Shown here piece after piece: positions 54,635 to 64,000 of a stretch of DNA of 64,000 nucleotides. A program made the translations under genes and the position numbers. The notes below the pieces were generated by a model that saw only the letters and a list, made by a program, of their open reading frames with translations, did no database searches and had not been told where the DNA came from. Positions within the stretch are counted from its first letter, which is position 1. Each line of letters opens with the position of its first letter. Source of the DNA: Bufo bufo (lineage: Eukaryota > Chordata > Amphibia > Anura > Bufonidae). The stretch spans positions 579,602,471 through 579,666,470 of the forward strand of contig NC_053390.1 of the NCBI RefSeq assembly GCF_905171765.1, in the 5' to 3' direction.

Positions 54635-56861
54635 TAACTCTTTTGGGTGTGTACTATTTCTTCATGTGCTGCTCTGCCTTTTTGTGTGAGGTTTTTATAG
54701 AGTGTGACAGGAATTAAAAAAAGCAAAGCAAAAAAAAACTGTAAAGGGAATCTGTCACCGCCTGTATGAGGACAGCCTAAGGGGATGGCAGACAGTGGTG
54801 TCTGTTATGTCTGCCCATGATTTACACTCTGTGAAAATTGCAGTTTATTAGTTGCTTTGGGCCTGTTAATGTGCAGCAGGGGTCAGGGTGCTGCCACACG
54901 TTCATGTTTTTTCATGCATTTTGTGAAGCCAAAACCTGTAAATAAAAAAGTGGAGAAGTTGTATCTGTCCTTCATACCTTCTCTCCTCCTAAAATCCAGA
55001 CCTACATCAAAAAGCCTGAACGTGTGTCAGCAGCTTCAGGGTGTGGCTGGACTGACGGCTGATGTGATATGGGCGATGCAGCTAATATAAATTCCACCGA
55101 AAGTACATCTGAGATAGAAGAGACACAATGTTAGCATCAGTTCTTTAATAAAATATTGACATTGTGTATAAGGCACCAGCATGACTTACAGGACGTTTTA
55201 CCCGTATGTCACATCAGTTGTCTGATGTCGTGATAATACTCATGAAACACGACGACCCCTGTCGTTTCACTAGCAGTGCTCGGCTGTTTGCGGCTAATAA
55301 ACGCTGGTATGATTACTATGACATTTTATTTGAATTACATTTTATGAAATGCATCGGTGTAAAAACATCTGAGTAGTTTTGAAATGGAAATGGCGGTATG
55401 TGGGTTCTTACTGTCATTATTATTTCCTGCATATGCCTAAAGAAAGTGTGGTTAGAACAATTAGAATTAGATACTTTCCATTTACTTAAAGGGGTAGACC
55501 GGCGACCAAGGTAAAATGAACGCCTGGAATGCGTAGGAACCCATCAGCACTGAGGCCAGTGAATGGCTGCGGTGCACATGACGACAGATGGGACGTCACA
55601 CTTCTGGTCCACAGGGGCCTGGAATCAGCAGGATAACAGCAGGAAAAATATTCTACAATTTTCAAACCAGTACCTGGATCTGGATACTTTTGTAATTGCA
55701 TGCAATAAAAAATTTCGTATAGAGTTATTCAATAAAATGTATCTGTATAGCGCCCTCCCTGCTGTTTGATTTTATTTCTTATTTCTCTGACCTGCTCACT
55801 GAGAAGGCCGCACATGCTCAGTTTCATCCTTCAACTGCCCCCTGAGCTGTGATAGGGAGAGCATGGACACGCCCCCTTAGCTGCAGCAGAAAATACACTC
55901 CCCTTGAGCTGCCAGCTTGATATAAATCTAGCAGAGCAATGAATGGGGAGATACAGGGCTGGTTCTAGCTTTGTTAGAGATTTTCGTGTACTATATGATG
56001 TCTGATTTTCATTTTTTACACCAATCATGGGATTGCCTCTTTAAAAACATCCCAGGCCTTAGCAGATGTTTCCTTGGGGGTCAGACAACCCCTTAAAGAG
56101 GAGTAACAATGTCCTAAGTTTCTGTGTATGCTTGTTAAATGACCAGGTTGTATGTATGATGAGATATAGAAGTTAGTGCATTCCTACAAAATAGTAGCTT
56201 GGACGATACATTTAAAACAATACTTTGCCCTGAAATTACCGATTCATATAATTCCTTGTCCTTAGATACACAGTTTATTAGCACGGGGTCCTACAATTAG
56301 GTATTACATTTCTCTATTGGATCATGGAAAACATATTTTTTCAATTGTATTACTTCAAATAAATACCCCATGTGTCGGTATATGTGTTACAGACTTGTTA
56401 TGTCGCCCTCTGGTGTTCTTTTGATTTCCTCCCAGAACGTCCACCTAATATGTCCAGTGGTCTTGAGAAGAAGCCGTTTCTAGTGCACTGATTTTTATTG
56501 GCTGGTCTGAACAATAGCAGAAATCATTTTGCCACCGATTTTGGGTGGTGGGAATAAGCTACTCGGGCATGTGTCTTAATTGGCACTGCACAGGTGAACC
56601 TTGTGAGCCAGGAATCAATAGAACACCACGGGGGCCCCGTAACAAGTATAATCAAATGGTAACCTAAAGTCACATGAAAGTCACCATCACATTATGGTTT
56701 CTATTATTCTCTATGCTCAAGATAGCAGTGTAGTATCTATCCTTATCACTGGCTGTTAGCAGTTACTAGACCTCCGTAAAAGTGATACAATATTTCATCT
56801 TCCGCAGATTGTGTGTTATGATTTTCGTAAGAAGATGCTGTTTATTAAGATTACATCCTAA

Positions 56862-57056
56862 AGCCTCATGCACACGTCAGTGTTCGGTCAGTGGTTTCCA
56901 TCAGTGATTTTGAGCCAAAACCAGGTGCGGCTCTAAACACAGAACAGGAGCAGAACCTTTCCTTATACCTTATGTCTGTCGAGGCTCCAATCCTGGTTTT
57001 GGCTCACAATTACTGATGGAAATCAGTGACCAAAACACTGACGTGTGAATGAGGCA
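56862..57056. mobile_element. Intronic MITE with 'aaccaggtgcggctc' interior
   Basis: Ends AGCCTCATGCACACGTCAG and CTGACGTGTGAATGAGGCA; TAA on both sides (56859-56861, 57057-57059). Arms about 85 bp. A fragment of the same interior occurs at 2850-2935. Confidence 0.65.
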
Positions 57057-57699
57057 TAAGCAATTGTTTTGTAAGGGAATCATTATACGAAGATGTACCC
57101 ACAGGCAAAAATAAAGGGATCTTAATCATCAATATGTTTCCATTTTAAAAATGTGAATTATTATTACTCCACATACTGTACATACTTGTTATGAGACAGC
57201 ATGAAGTAGAAGCAAGTAACACTTCCTTCCAAAGGCTGCTGGGCAAGTTAATAATTAGCGTACAGCTCTAATATAAAATTCAATGGTCACTAACTTTCCA
57301 CACAACTCAGAGCTGCTGTAGATTTCAGCCTTCACTTACCGTATGCCAGAAAACTGTTAAAAAGAAAGTGCCTATATCAAGCCAAGTGCTATATTCACAA
57401 CCATACAGGTCAATATTTCTGTATTATATCCTCCTTGATCCTGGGGCTGCTTCTTAGTGAGTAAGAGAAGGTTAGGAAGCAGATTCTCCTCTACTTTCGT
57501 GTCAGGGGGAGAAAAACAGAACTGGATCGCACATCCACAATGCTATGCTTTGATCTAATTAAACTCGCTTCTCAGCGCCATATTAAAGTGTACAGCCCCC
57601 CATACTGCATGCTGTACAAGAGGCATTAGTGTACATTTTGATCAAAAGGCATAAGCCCACTCACCACGCCATCCACGATTCTCCCTACTCCACAGTACT

Positions 57700-57860
57700 A
57701 AGGCCGTGAACAAGGTCTAACATTAGACCGAAACGTTGGCCAGTGGCTATTACTTTTGGATGGACATAGAAAAATATATATACAAAAGATATGAAATAAA
57801 ATAAGCAAATAAAAATATTTAGAGTGCCGTGGTCTTTTGATAATATTTGCCTCTTTGAGT
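57700..57860 (+). other. Hairpin-GAAAC motif, possible Penelope-type fragment
   Basis: The hairpin GGTCT-AACATT-AGACC is followed directly by GAAACGTTGG, then an A/T-rich tail. The layout resembles stem II plus the GAAA box of hammerhead ribozymes carried in Penelope-like terminal repeats. The CUGAUGA box is not present: the bases before the stem read TGAACAA. Confidence 0.35.
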
Positions 57861-58360
57861 GGGACCTACTCTGACAAAAAGGCGCGGCAACAATGCGGTG
57901 ACAAAGCGGCACTGCCCTAGTAGGCGGTGGGACCCAGGAGTCAAACAGCACCTCTGCTGTACTGCTGTATGACAATTCTACCCATGGCACTGGGTCCCAC
58001 CAACCCACTAGCACAGCGCCACAAAAACAAAGACCACCACGCAGTACTGCACCATGTGAACAGTTGTCTAACACAACATGTCCATTGCTATCTCCTCTAC
58101 TTTCTGTGTGCAGTACATGGTAGCCAGCTTTCACCCACTATCTTTGTGAGAACTGCAAACTAGACATTCAGCATGCATAGAGGAAAACTGCTGAAAATGA
58201 TGCCAGATACAAGTGATGTGATAGCCGGAAATAGTGTTATTCCTCTGGTAAATCACAGTACTACTGATTAATGCAGAGTGTGTTGAAAGGTTAGGTGTGC
58301 CTTATGTGACTGGAAATGTAAACCAGATTGGCAAAAACTAACTTTCTTTCTTCTGTGTAG

Positions 58361-58433
58361 ATGCTAGATGCCTACTTCACACCAAACCCTGCCTATGGAT
58401 ATGACGAACAAATCATGCCTCCACATAGGAATG
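58361..58433 (+). CDS. nfkb1: NF-kappa-B p105-like precursor, second coding exon
   Basis: A 73-nt exon between TTTCTTTCTTCTGTGTAG and GTAAGACA. It begins ATG CTA GAT and gives 24 codons (MLDAYFTPNPAYGYDEQIMP, then PHRN) plus one base, so the next junction is phase 1. In mammalian NFKB1 the equivalent exon also begins with Met, after a phase-0 junction, and ends in phase 1 just before DGPYL. It encodes part of the unstructured leader in front of the Rel-homology region, which explains its low similarity. An alternative start at this Met could not be excluded. NFKB2 also has a leader of similar size, so the paralogue call depends on exon structure more than on residues. Confidence 0.8.
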
Positions 58434-58758
58434 GTAAGACAATTCTTCATACAATAAATGGAGACATTAGCTATTACAGTATCTAAACATTTCTTTCACT
58501 GCACATATCGCCCATCATATGAATGTAGAAGTAAACTTGCCAGGTCCAATCGGATCTTACAAAATAAGGGCAACACATGTAGTCAATGCAAACTTTTTAA
58601 TTCTGCTGTTCTATAAAATATCATGCTTACAGATAGCATGTTGGAGCAGTGGAACTACGGAAACAAGAAAGTTCATGGAAGGAGAGAATTTAAAAGAGTT
58701 TTCCATCAATTTGATGGTCTATCCTGAAGATAGGTCATAAATATGAATTAGGTGGGGG

Positions 58759-58984
58759 CAGGGGCGTAACTACCATAACTGGCCCCCATGCGACTGCTAT
58801 GGGGCCCAGTCTTAGTTGGGATTTCTACTGGAGGTGAAAACTTGGCCAGGACTCTACCCTCTAAAGGAACAACTTTTAGCAAATGAGGCATTGAAAAAGA
58901 TTTAGTCAGAAACCCTTCTGTCCTGTGTGGGGGGCCTGGTTTGATCCTTGCTATGGGGCCCTTACTTCTCTATGTACGCCACTG
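58759..58984. mobile_element. hAT-type MITE, 226 bp, TSD GGTGGGGG
   Basis: Ends CAGGGGCGTAACTA and TACGCCACTG, flanked by exact 8-bp GGTGGGGG (58751-58758, 58985-58992). The CAG(T/G)GGCGTA terminus is of the common hAT type. No coding sequence. Confidence 0.85.
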
Positions 58985-59194
58985 GGTGGGGGGTCCTACT
59001 ACCAGCACCCCATCGGTCAGCTGATTGAATAATGTGTGTCACTCACTTCCCCTTGATTATTTATTAGGCCTGTAGTGGCTATGTCTGAGATTGCAACTCA
59101 GGCCTATTCACTTTAATGGGACAGGGTGTCGGTGGGTGGCATTTCCAGGCACATTCACTACAGCACGTATAATGCTGTACCAGCACTGTTCTTA

Positions 59195-59322
59195 AAAGCT
59201 GTGACAATCCTTTATTCTTGAGTACAGCAAGCACATACAAATAATCAAACTACATGTCCTTAATCATTTTTTGTATGTGCTTGCTGTACTCAAGAATAAA
59301 GGATAGTCACAGCTTTTAACAA
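59195..59322. repeat. Short foldback, ~46-bp arms
   Basis: Left arm around CTTTATTCTTGAGTACAGCA and right arm around TGCTGTACTCAAGAATAAAG, separated by about 30 bp. Class unknown. Confidence 0.7.
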
Positions 59323-59529
59323 GGGTGCTGGTTTTTACTTTGTGGATTCCAAAACGTTAAGACTTTAATGAAAATGGAAAATATTGGTTAACATCTCATT
59401 TTATGAGCTTGTGCACACGGCAGAGCTGAACATAGACCCATAGTCCATACTGATATCTATTACATTTCCATGAGCACTCTGTATGCTGCTGAATGCTACT
59501 TAGGATAGTATAGTTTACAGCATACACTT

Positions 59530-59768
59530 GAATCGGAAGGAGCCGTCCCATAGAAGTGAAGGGGACGGCTTGTAGTTACACCTGCTCACTGCTGCAATGT
59601 CTACGGCAAGCAGTTAAACAGTAAAGGGAAGGCTGCCCTAGCACGGACTGTGGCCTTCTCTTCAAACAGCTGATTGGCAGGGGTGCCGAGTTTCAAACCC
59701 CAGCCGATCTGATATTGATGACCTACCCAGAGGATAGGTCATCAATATCAAAATCCTGGAAAACTCTT
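59530..59768. repeat. T2-type fragment ('gatattgatgacctacccagagg')
   Basis: Right half ends CAATATCAAAATCCTGGAAAACTCTTTTAAG with the palindrome around TGATGACCTACCCAGAGG. Left terminus not found. Another fragment lies at 58690-58740. Confidence 0.5.
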
Positions 59769-60414
59769 TTAAGGGTGCTTTCACATGTTCCAACTTTCAA
59801 CTTGTTCATCTATAGAAACCATGAAAACCACGACCACAATTCGGCATGCATGAAAGCCACTTAAATGGATAGGGGATAACTATTAGATCAGTGGGGGTCC
59901 TAGCGCTAGAAATAAATGGAGCCGCTCTGTTCATTTTGGGGGGCCTCTGGGGGTATGGGGTCCCTTTTTGCATGATTGGTAGGGATCCCTGTAGTAGGAC
60001 CCCCCACCAATCTAATAGTTATACTATACTCTGTGGATAAGGGATAACTTCTCACAACTAGAAGTGTCCCTTTATTTGTTGTCCCATGTGTTTGGGACCC
60101 TGTTGTCCACTGCTGAGCTGTAAAGATAAATAGCCTGATCTTTTTTGCTCCTGTAGCATGTCGTTTTTTTCAAGTATCCGTTGGGTGACCAGATGATATC
60201 CTTTACTTACCACAAACAGGACCTCACCAATCAGCAGAATGAAGCAGTAGCATTGCCTGCTGAAGTACCTCAGGCCTTTCATTGCAGTACCCAACACAGC
60301 TACCTCCATACAAGTGTGGCTGAACCTGTTACTGCAGCTCAAGCCGTTCAAGTGAATGAGACTGAGCCGCTGGCCGTCTGACTCCACTGATCATAGATTG
60401 ATGTGCTATTCTAA

Positions 60415-60665
60415 GGGCTCTTGCACACGGCCCTGTGCACCTCATCCAGGATGCGGACTCATTCACTTGAATGGGTCTGCAAACCTGCAGATGCTGTGCG
60501 GAAGCACGGATCGGATCCCCGCGGAAGCACTACTCTTTTGCGTTGCAGATTGCGGACCCAGTCACTTTAATGCGGCTCCCCTACGGTCGGTGCCCGTGCA
60601 TTGCGGACCGCAATTTGCGGTCCACAGCACGGGCACGGAGCCCTTACGTTCGTGGGCATGAGCCC
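60415..60665. mobile_element. TWA-flanked MITE, 251 bp, TIR GGGCTCTTGCACACGGCC
   Basis: Ends GGGCTCTTGCACACGGCC and CGTTCGTGGGCATGAGCCC, TAA on both sides (60412-60414, 60666-60668). Intronic and non-coding. Confidence 0.75.
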
Positions 60666-61867
60666 TAAGAGTAATCCATGTTTGTGACATCACAGAACAC
60701 ACCTAGAATTGCGAAAAATTTACTGTCTAGTTAAGCAGAACATGAAGACATTTCATTAAAGGATTTTTCTTCTACACTTCCTACTGATTTGCTTTACTGT
60801 TCTTGCATCTTCTGATTCCTATCACTCATTTTTCAGAGAAGCTTACTGAATAAAATGTGTAATAAATATATAAATAGATTATAGCATATTTTATCTGAAC
60901 CATTGGTGCTGATCAGTCCTAACAATTTTATCAACTTTCAGCACTTTATATCTGACTCTTGGTGGTTTTCAAAAACTCCACGCTTCTTATCTTAGTTTCA
61001 TCTCATCACAAACGTAAAGCCCAGCTCATTTGTGAATACTTTTCTAAGAATAGCTAAATGTTTAATTACTTTATAGAAATCCTTTTTTGTCATTCAATAA
61101 AGCTAGAGATTAAAGGGGTTTCTGTAGATTCCCAGAATTTCTATTAAAGGCTGTGGGCACACTGAATCAGCTGGATCAGTAGCCCTCATATGTACTGTCC
61201 TAACAGCTCATAAATGCTCATTATAGTGAAGTTCTTAACAGTTAAATGAGTGTTTATGAGCTGTCAGGAGTTCAGAAATAGTAGCTGCTGATCCCGGGAG
61301 CCGAGAGCCTGCTATTCTGCAAATGCACTGAAACTGACATCTTTTAATTTGAAAATGTTTAATAAATCAGTTGAAACAAAAATTACTTTTGGCCCAAAAT
61401 GAGCAGACACCTGCAAAGGGTTCCATAGCCTGTGCATGCCATTTCCACCTCCAGCACGTTTATTAAAATTAAAAAGAAGCAAGTTCAAATTGTCCTAAAT
61501 AGGTTTTCCCACAATGAACATTTATCACCTATCCATAGTATAGGTAATAAATATCTAATTGCTGGGGGCTCCACTGCTGGGACTCCCATTCCTCCATGTA
61601 CACTGCTCAGCTGTGTCCGTCATTGCCGTAGACATTGATTGGAGCTGCAGGGCACATGCTCAACCACTGCAGTCATGTACAGGACCCACGTTCTAGTCCC
61701 AGCAGTGGACACCTCGGCAACCATACTTTTATCACTTTGTAGGAAAACCCTTAAAGTGGTTGTCCGGGAATAAGTCATTTTTATGTTTATGACTAGCTTC
61801 AGCAGTGACGTTTCTACAAGCAGCACATCACCGCTGAAGCCAGTCATTAGCTGCAGCGGAGCAAATG

Positions 61868-62795
61868 TGTCACGCTCTAGTGTGGGAGGGAAACCCCACA
61901 CCAAACATAGGAGGGAAAGGAAATGAGGCCTGAAAACTCGGGAAGGAAGATGGACACCTCCTAGTGAGAACCCTAATCAAAGCCCTGACTGACTACCAGT
62001 ATGAACAGACCCCAGAGGTAGGTGAGTTCATACACAGAAAAACCTAAAGTCCTATTTAAACCTAAAGGACCCTGGTACTAATGACAGGAATGAGACATCC
62101 TGTTCCTCCAAAAGGAAGGACAAACGGGAGTCTACCTAAGGCCTAATACAAAACGACAAGGAAAAGCATCACACAGAAAAGCCAAAATACAAAGAGAAAG
62201 GGTAACACTTAGGCTACATTTACATGACCATATGTGTTTTGCGGTCTACATTCCGAGTGGCATCCGTTTTTTTTGCGGATCCATTGTAACAATGCCTATC
62301 CTAGTCCGCAAAACGGACAAGAATAGGACATGTTCTATTTTTTTTGCGGGGATACGGAACGGACATACAGATGCGGATAGCACACGCTGTGCTGTACGCA
62401 TTTTTTGCGGATCCATTGAAATAAATAGGTCTGCATCCTATCCCCCCAAAGAACGGAACGGAAACAAAATACGTTCATGTGAAGGTAGCCTTAACTTCCA
62501 AGAAGCTATGGCAGGACCAGAAACTCAGCCGGGATCCAAACACCAGCAATCCACAGGTCCAACTGAAGCTATAAACCGCACAGCATTGTGGGAGAAACAA
62601 CTATAAATAGGGAAAGTTAAATGACCACAATAGCAACACCTGGAGGTTAAGGGTGTGGCCACTACCAGACACGACACAGACGCCTATTGATCCACAAGGT
62701 AAACATGTCAAATCAAACCACGTGTTGCCAATCTCAAAGATCTCCTGCCACTCACTGTCGCAGGGACGTCCGTATGTCTCGGTACGTCTGTGACA
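61868..62795 (+). mobile_element. Probable solo LTR with a MITE inserted
   Basis: Starts TGTCACGCTCTAGTGTGGG and ends GGTACGTCTGTGACA; the outer six bases are perfect inverted repeats. Flanks AAATG (61863-61867) and CAATG (62796-62800) match in four of five bases. A TATAAATA (62602-62609) lies 190 bp before the right end on the + strand. Without the MITE (62212-62490) it would be about 646 bp. No internal coding region. It differs in sequence from the LTR at 52460. The one-base mismatch makes the call less sure. Confidence 0.6.
62212..62490. mobile_element. TWA-flanked MITE, 279 bp, inside the LTR-like element
   Basis: Ends GGCTACATTTACATGACC and TTCATGTGAAGGTAGCC, TTA on both sides (62209-62211, 62491-62493). 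Interior has 'gacaagaataggacatgttc', common to this group. Confidence 0.8.
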
Positions 62796-63062
62796 CAATG
62801 TGACCATGTCCATGCTGTCTAGGAAGAAAACAAGCCCGGAAGATGAACACACCATGTGCACACTCCTCATGACTCCACAGGACTCAGAACTATATGTCTG
62901 ATGTATTCTTGCAGCACTCCTGTGGCTTTTTGCCTACTAGTGGTATGGACCTGTAGCTGTAATATACTGCACTTACATAGGACAGCATATTAAGCTGACA
63001 GATCTGCTTTAGACTAATGTGCTTGTGATCCTTCTAAATGCACTCCTTGTTTTCTCTTTAAG

Positions 63063-63103
63063 TTGATGGACCATATCTTGAAGTTGTAGAGCAACCTAAA
63101 CAG
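63063..63103 (+). CDS. nfkb1: NF-kappa-B p105-like precursor, third coding exon (start of Rel-homology region)
   Basis: A 41-nt exon between TTTCTCTTTAAG and GTAAAGAAC. With the base carried from the previous exon it reads VDGPYLEVVEQPKQ and ends in phase 0. DGPYL..(I/V)(L/V/I)EQPKQ is the conserved opening strand of the Rel-homology DNA-binding domain in p105 and p100; the RELA and c-Rel subunits have PY(V/I)EIIEQP(K/R)Q without DG. In mammals the next exon starts RGFRFRY, which carries the DNA-contact loop, and would lie beyond the right edge here. NFKB1 is preferred to NFKB2 by the leader's exon pattern, but NFKB2 remains possible. The remainder of the protein, including the ankyrin repeats, is outside the window. 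Confidence 0.88.
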
Positions 63104-63196
63104 GTAAAGAACTAACTCTTATTGTTTACCTTTCATCCATAAACTCTGTTTTATGCTTTCATGCTTTGTTTATGGCCTGGTTATCAGTTACCTTAA

Positions 63197-64000
63197 CCAC
63201 CTCCTGTCCGCCCATAGACTAAAAACGTCCGGGAGGTGGTTCTCTATTTCTGAATGGATGTTCCAGAACGTCCATTCAGAAACTGCAGCTGCACGCTAAT
63301 CGCGCAGCTGCTGATCGGGTTGCCCGCTATCAGTGACAGCAGGGCAACCCTTAGGCCCCTTTCACACGGGCGAGTATTCCGCGCGGATGCGATGCGTGAG
63401 TTGAACGCATTGCACCCGCACTGAATACCGACCCATTCATTTCTATGGGGCTGTTCACATGAGCGGTGATTTTCACGCATCACTTGTGCGTTGCGTGAAA
63501 ATCGCAGCATGCTCTATATTCTGCGTTTTTCACGCAACGCAGGCCCCATAGAAGTGAATGGGGTTGCGTGAAAATCGCAAGCATCCGCAAGCAAGTGCGG
63601 ATGTGGTGCGATTTTCACGCACGGTTGCTAGGAGACGATCGGGATGGAGACCCGATCATTATTATTTTCCCTTATAACATGGTTATAAGGGAAAATAATA
63701 GCATTCTGAATACAGAATACATAGTAAAATAGCGCTGGAGGGGTTAAAAAAAATAAAAAATAATTTAACTCACCTTAGTCCACTTGATCGCAATGCCCGG
63801 CATCTCCTTCTGTCTCCTTTACTGAACAGGACCTGTGGTGAGCATTTATTACAGGTCAAGGACCTTTGGTGACGTCACTCCGGTCATCACATGATCCATC
63901 ACATGATCTTTTACCATGGTGATGGATCATGTGATGACCGGAGTGACGTCACCACAGGTCCTTGACCTGTAATGAATGCTCACCACAGGTCCTGTTCAGT
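63197..64000. mobile_element. TTAA-flanked element (CCACCTCCTGTCCGCC end), continues past window
   Basis: Starts after TTAA (63193-63196) with CCACCTCCTGTCCGCCC, close to the end of the 5-kb element at 8261. It is interrupted by a family-C foldback at 63354. The right end is outside the window. Confidence 0.55.
63354..64000. mobile_element. Family-C foldback (copy 5), cut by window edge
   Basis: Left end GGCCCCTTTCACACGGGCG after TTA (63351-63353). Follows the same order as the other copies, with TGACGTCA at 63870-63877 and 63944-63951. Right end not in window. Confidence 0.75.

Larger units (their letters stand above)
50641..58360 (+). other. NFKB1-like intron, 7.7 kb
   Basis: Bounded by GTAAGT and TGTGTAG. 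It holds a MITE (50927-51140), two family-C foldbacks with a solo LTR in one of them (51895-54634), a T2-like left end (TAAAGGGAATCTGTCACC, 54742), a MITE at 56862-57056 and a possible Penelope-type fragment near 57700. Long stretches (51150-51890, 54760-56850, 57060-57690) show no gene or clear repeat. Confidence 0.7.
58434..63062 (+). other. NFKB1-like intron, 4.6 kb
   Basis: Bounded by GTAAGA and CTCTTTAAG. It holds a hAT-type MITE (58759-58984), a perfect-looking 46-bp foldback (59195-59322), a T2-type fragment, a TWA-type MITE (60415-60665) and an LTR-like element (61868-62795). 60670-61490 shows nothing recognisable. Confidence 0.7.

Noticed and set aside
57685..58134. 149-residue minus-strand open frame
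   Set aside because: No recognisable domain, low-complexity C-terminus (FYFISFVYIFFY-like) from A-rich DNA, and an intronic, antisense position.
1..64000. tRNA, rRNA or other RNA genes
   Set aside because: No cloverleaf A/B-box pair or rRNA segment was noticed by eye; a covariance search was not possible, so absence is not proven.

Overview
This window looks like nuclear DNA from a vertebrate, most probably an anuran amphibian (frog or toad). Three short exons with good splice sites are separated by multi-kilobase introns. Most of the rest is layered transposons of amphibian type: T2/Kolobok-like MITEs with TTAAAGG ends, hAT-like elements with 8-bp target duplications, many TWA-flanked elements resembling PIF/Harbinger MITEs, Tc1 relics, a CR1-like LINE and two LTR candidates. 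The species cannot be fixed from the sequence.

Gene content. One host gene is recognisable, on the + strand at the right side. An ATG exon (50602-50640), a 73-nt exon (58361-58433) and a 41-nt exon (63063-63103) join in frame to give a 49-residue N-terminus ending in VDGPYLEVVEQPKQ. This is the start of the Rel-homology region of an NF-kappa-B p105/p100 protein; NFKB1 is favoured. The rest of the gene lies beyond the right edge. Its 5' untranslated exons and promoter were not found, so the ~50 kb to the left is either upstream intron or intergenic DNA.

Layout. 0-5 kb: nested TWA-flanked MITEs, an unclassified block with two perfect kappa-B-like 10-mers, and two palindromic MITEs carrying an RFX-like/CCAAT motif. 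5.4-13.3 kb: large TTAA-flanked non-autonomous elements, one about 5 kb with a 191-bp satellite and a tandem array of ~770-bp palindromes inside. 13.3-20 kb: T2-type and TWA-type MITEs. 21-26.6 kb: a hAT-like element inside a MITE, a dead Tc1 gene, and a 2.36-kb foldback with G-rich arrays. 26.6-32.9 kb: more MITEs. 33-35.1 kb: an 84-bp minisatellite between T2-type ends. 36.3-40 kb: hAT-like element, T2-type element holding a long palindrome, CR1-like LINE fragment. 40.4-48.3 kb: an element with a 32-bp array, a complete but dead Tc1 element cut by a hAT MITE, a hAT/T2 mosaic and another dead Tc1 gene. 48.3-64 kb: the NFKB1-like exons, with solo LTRs and MITEs in the introns.

No operon, CRISPR array, intact transposase or RNA gene was recognised. 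The points most worth checking are the exact target duplications that classify the repeats, arrays amplified inside transposons, MITEs that carry transcription-factor-like palindromes, and two hairpin-GAAAC motifs that resemble decayed hammerhead or Penelope-type sequences. Everything was read by eye; no alignment or search was run.
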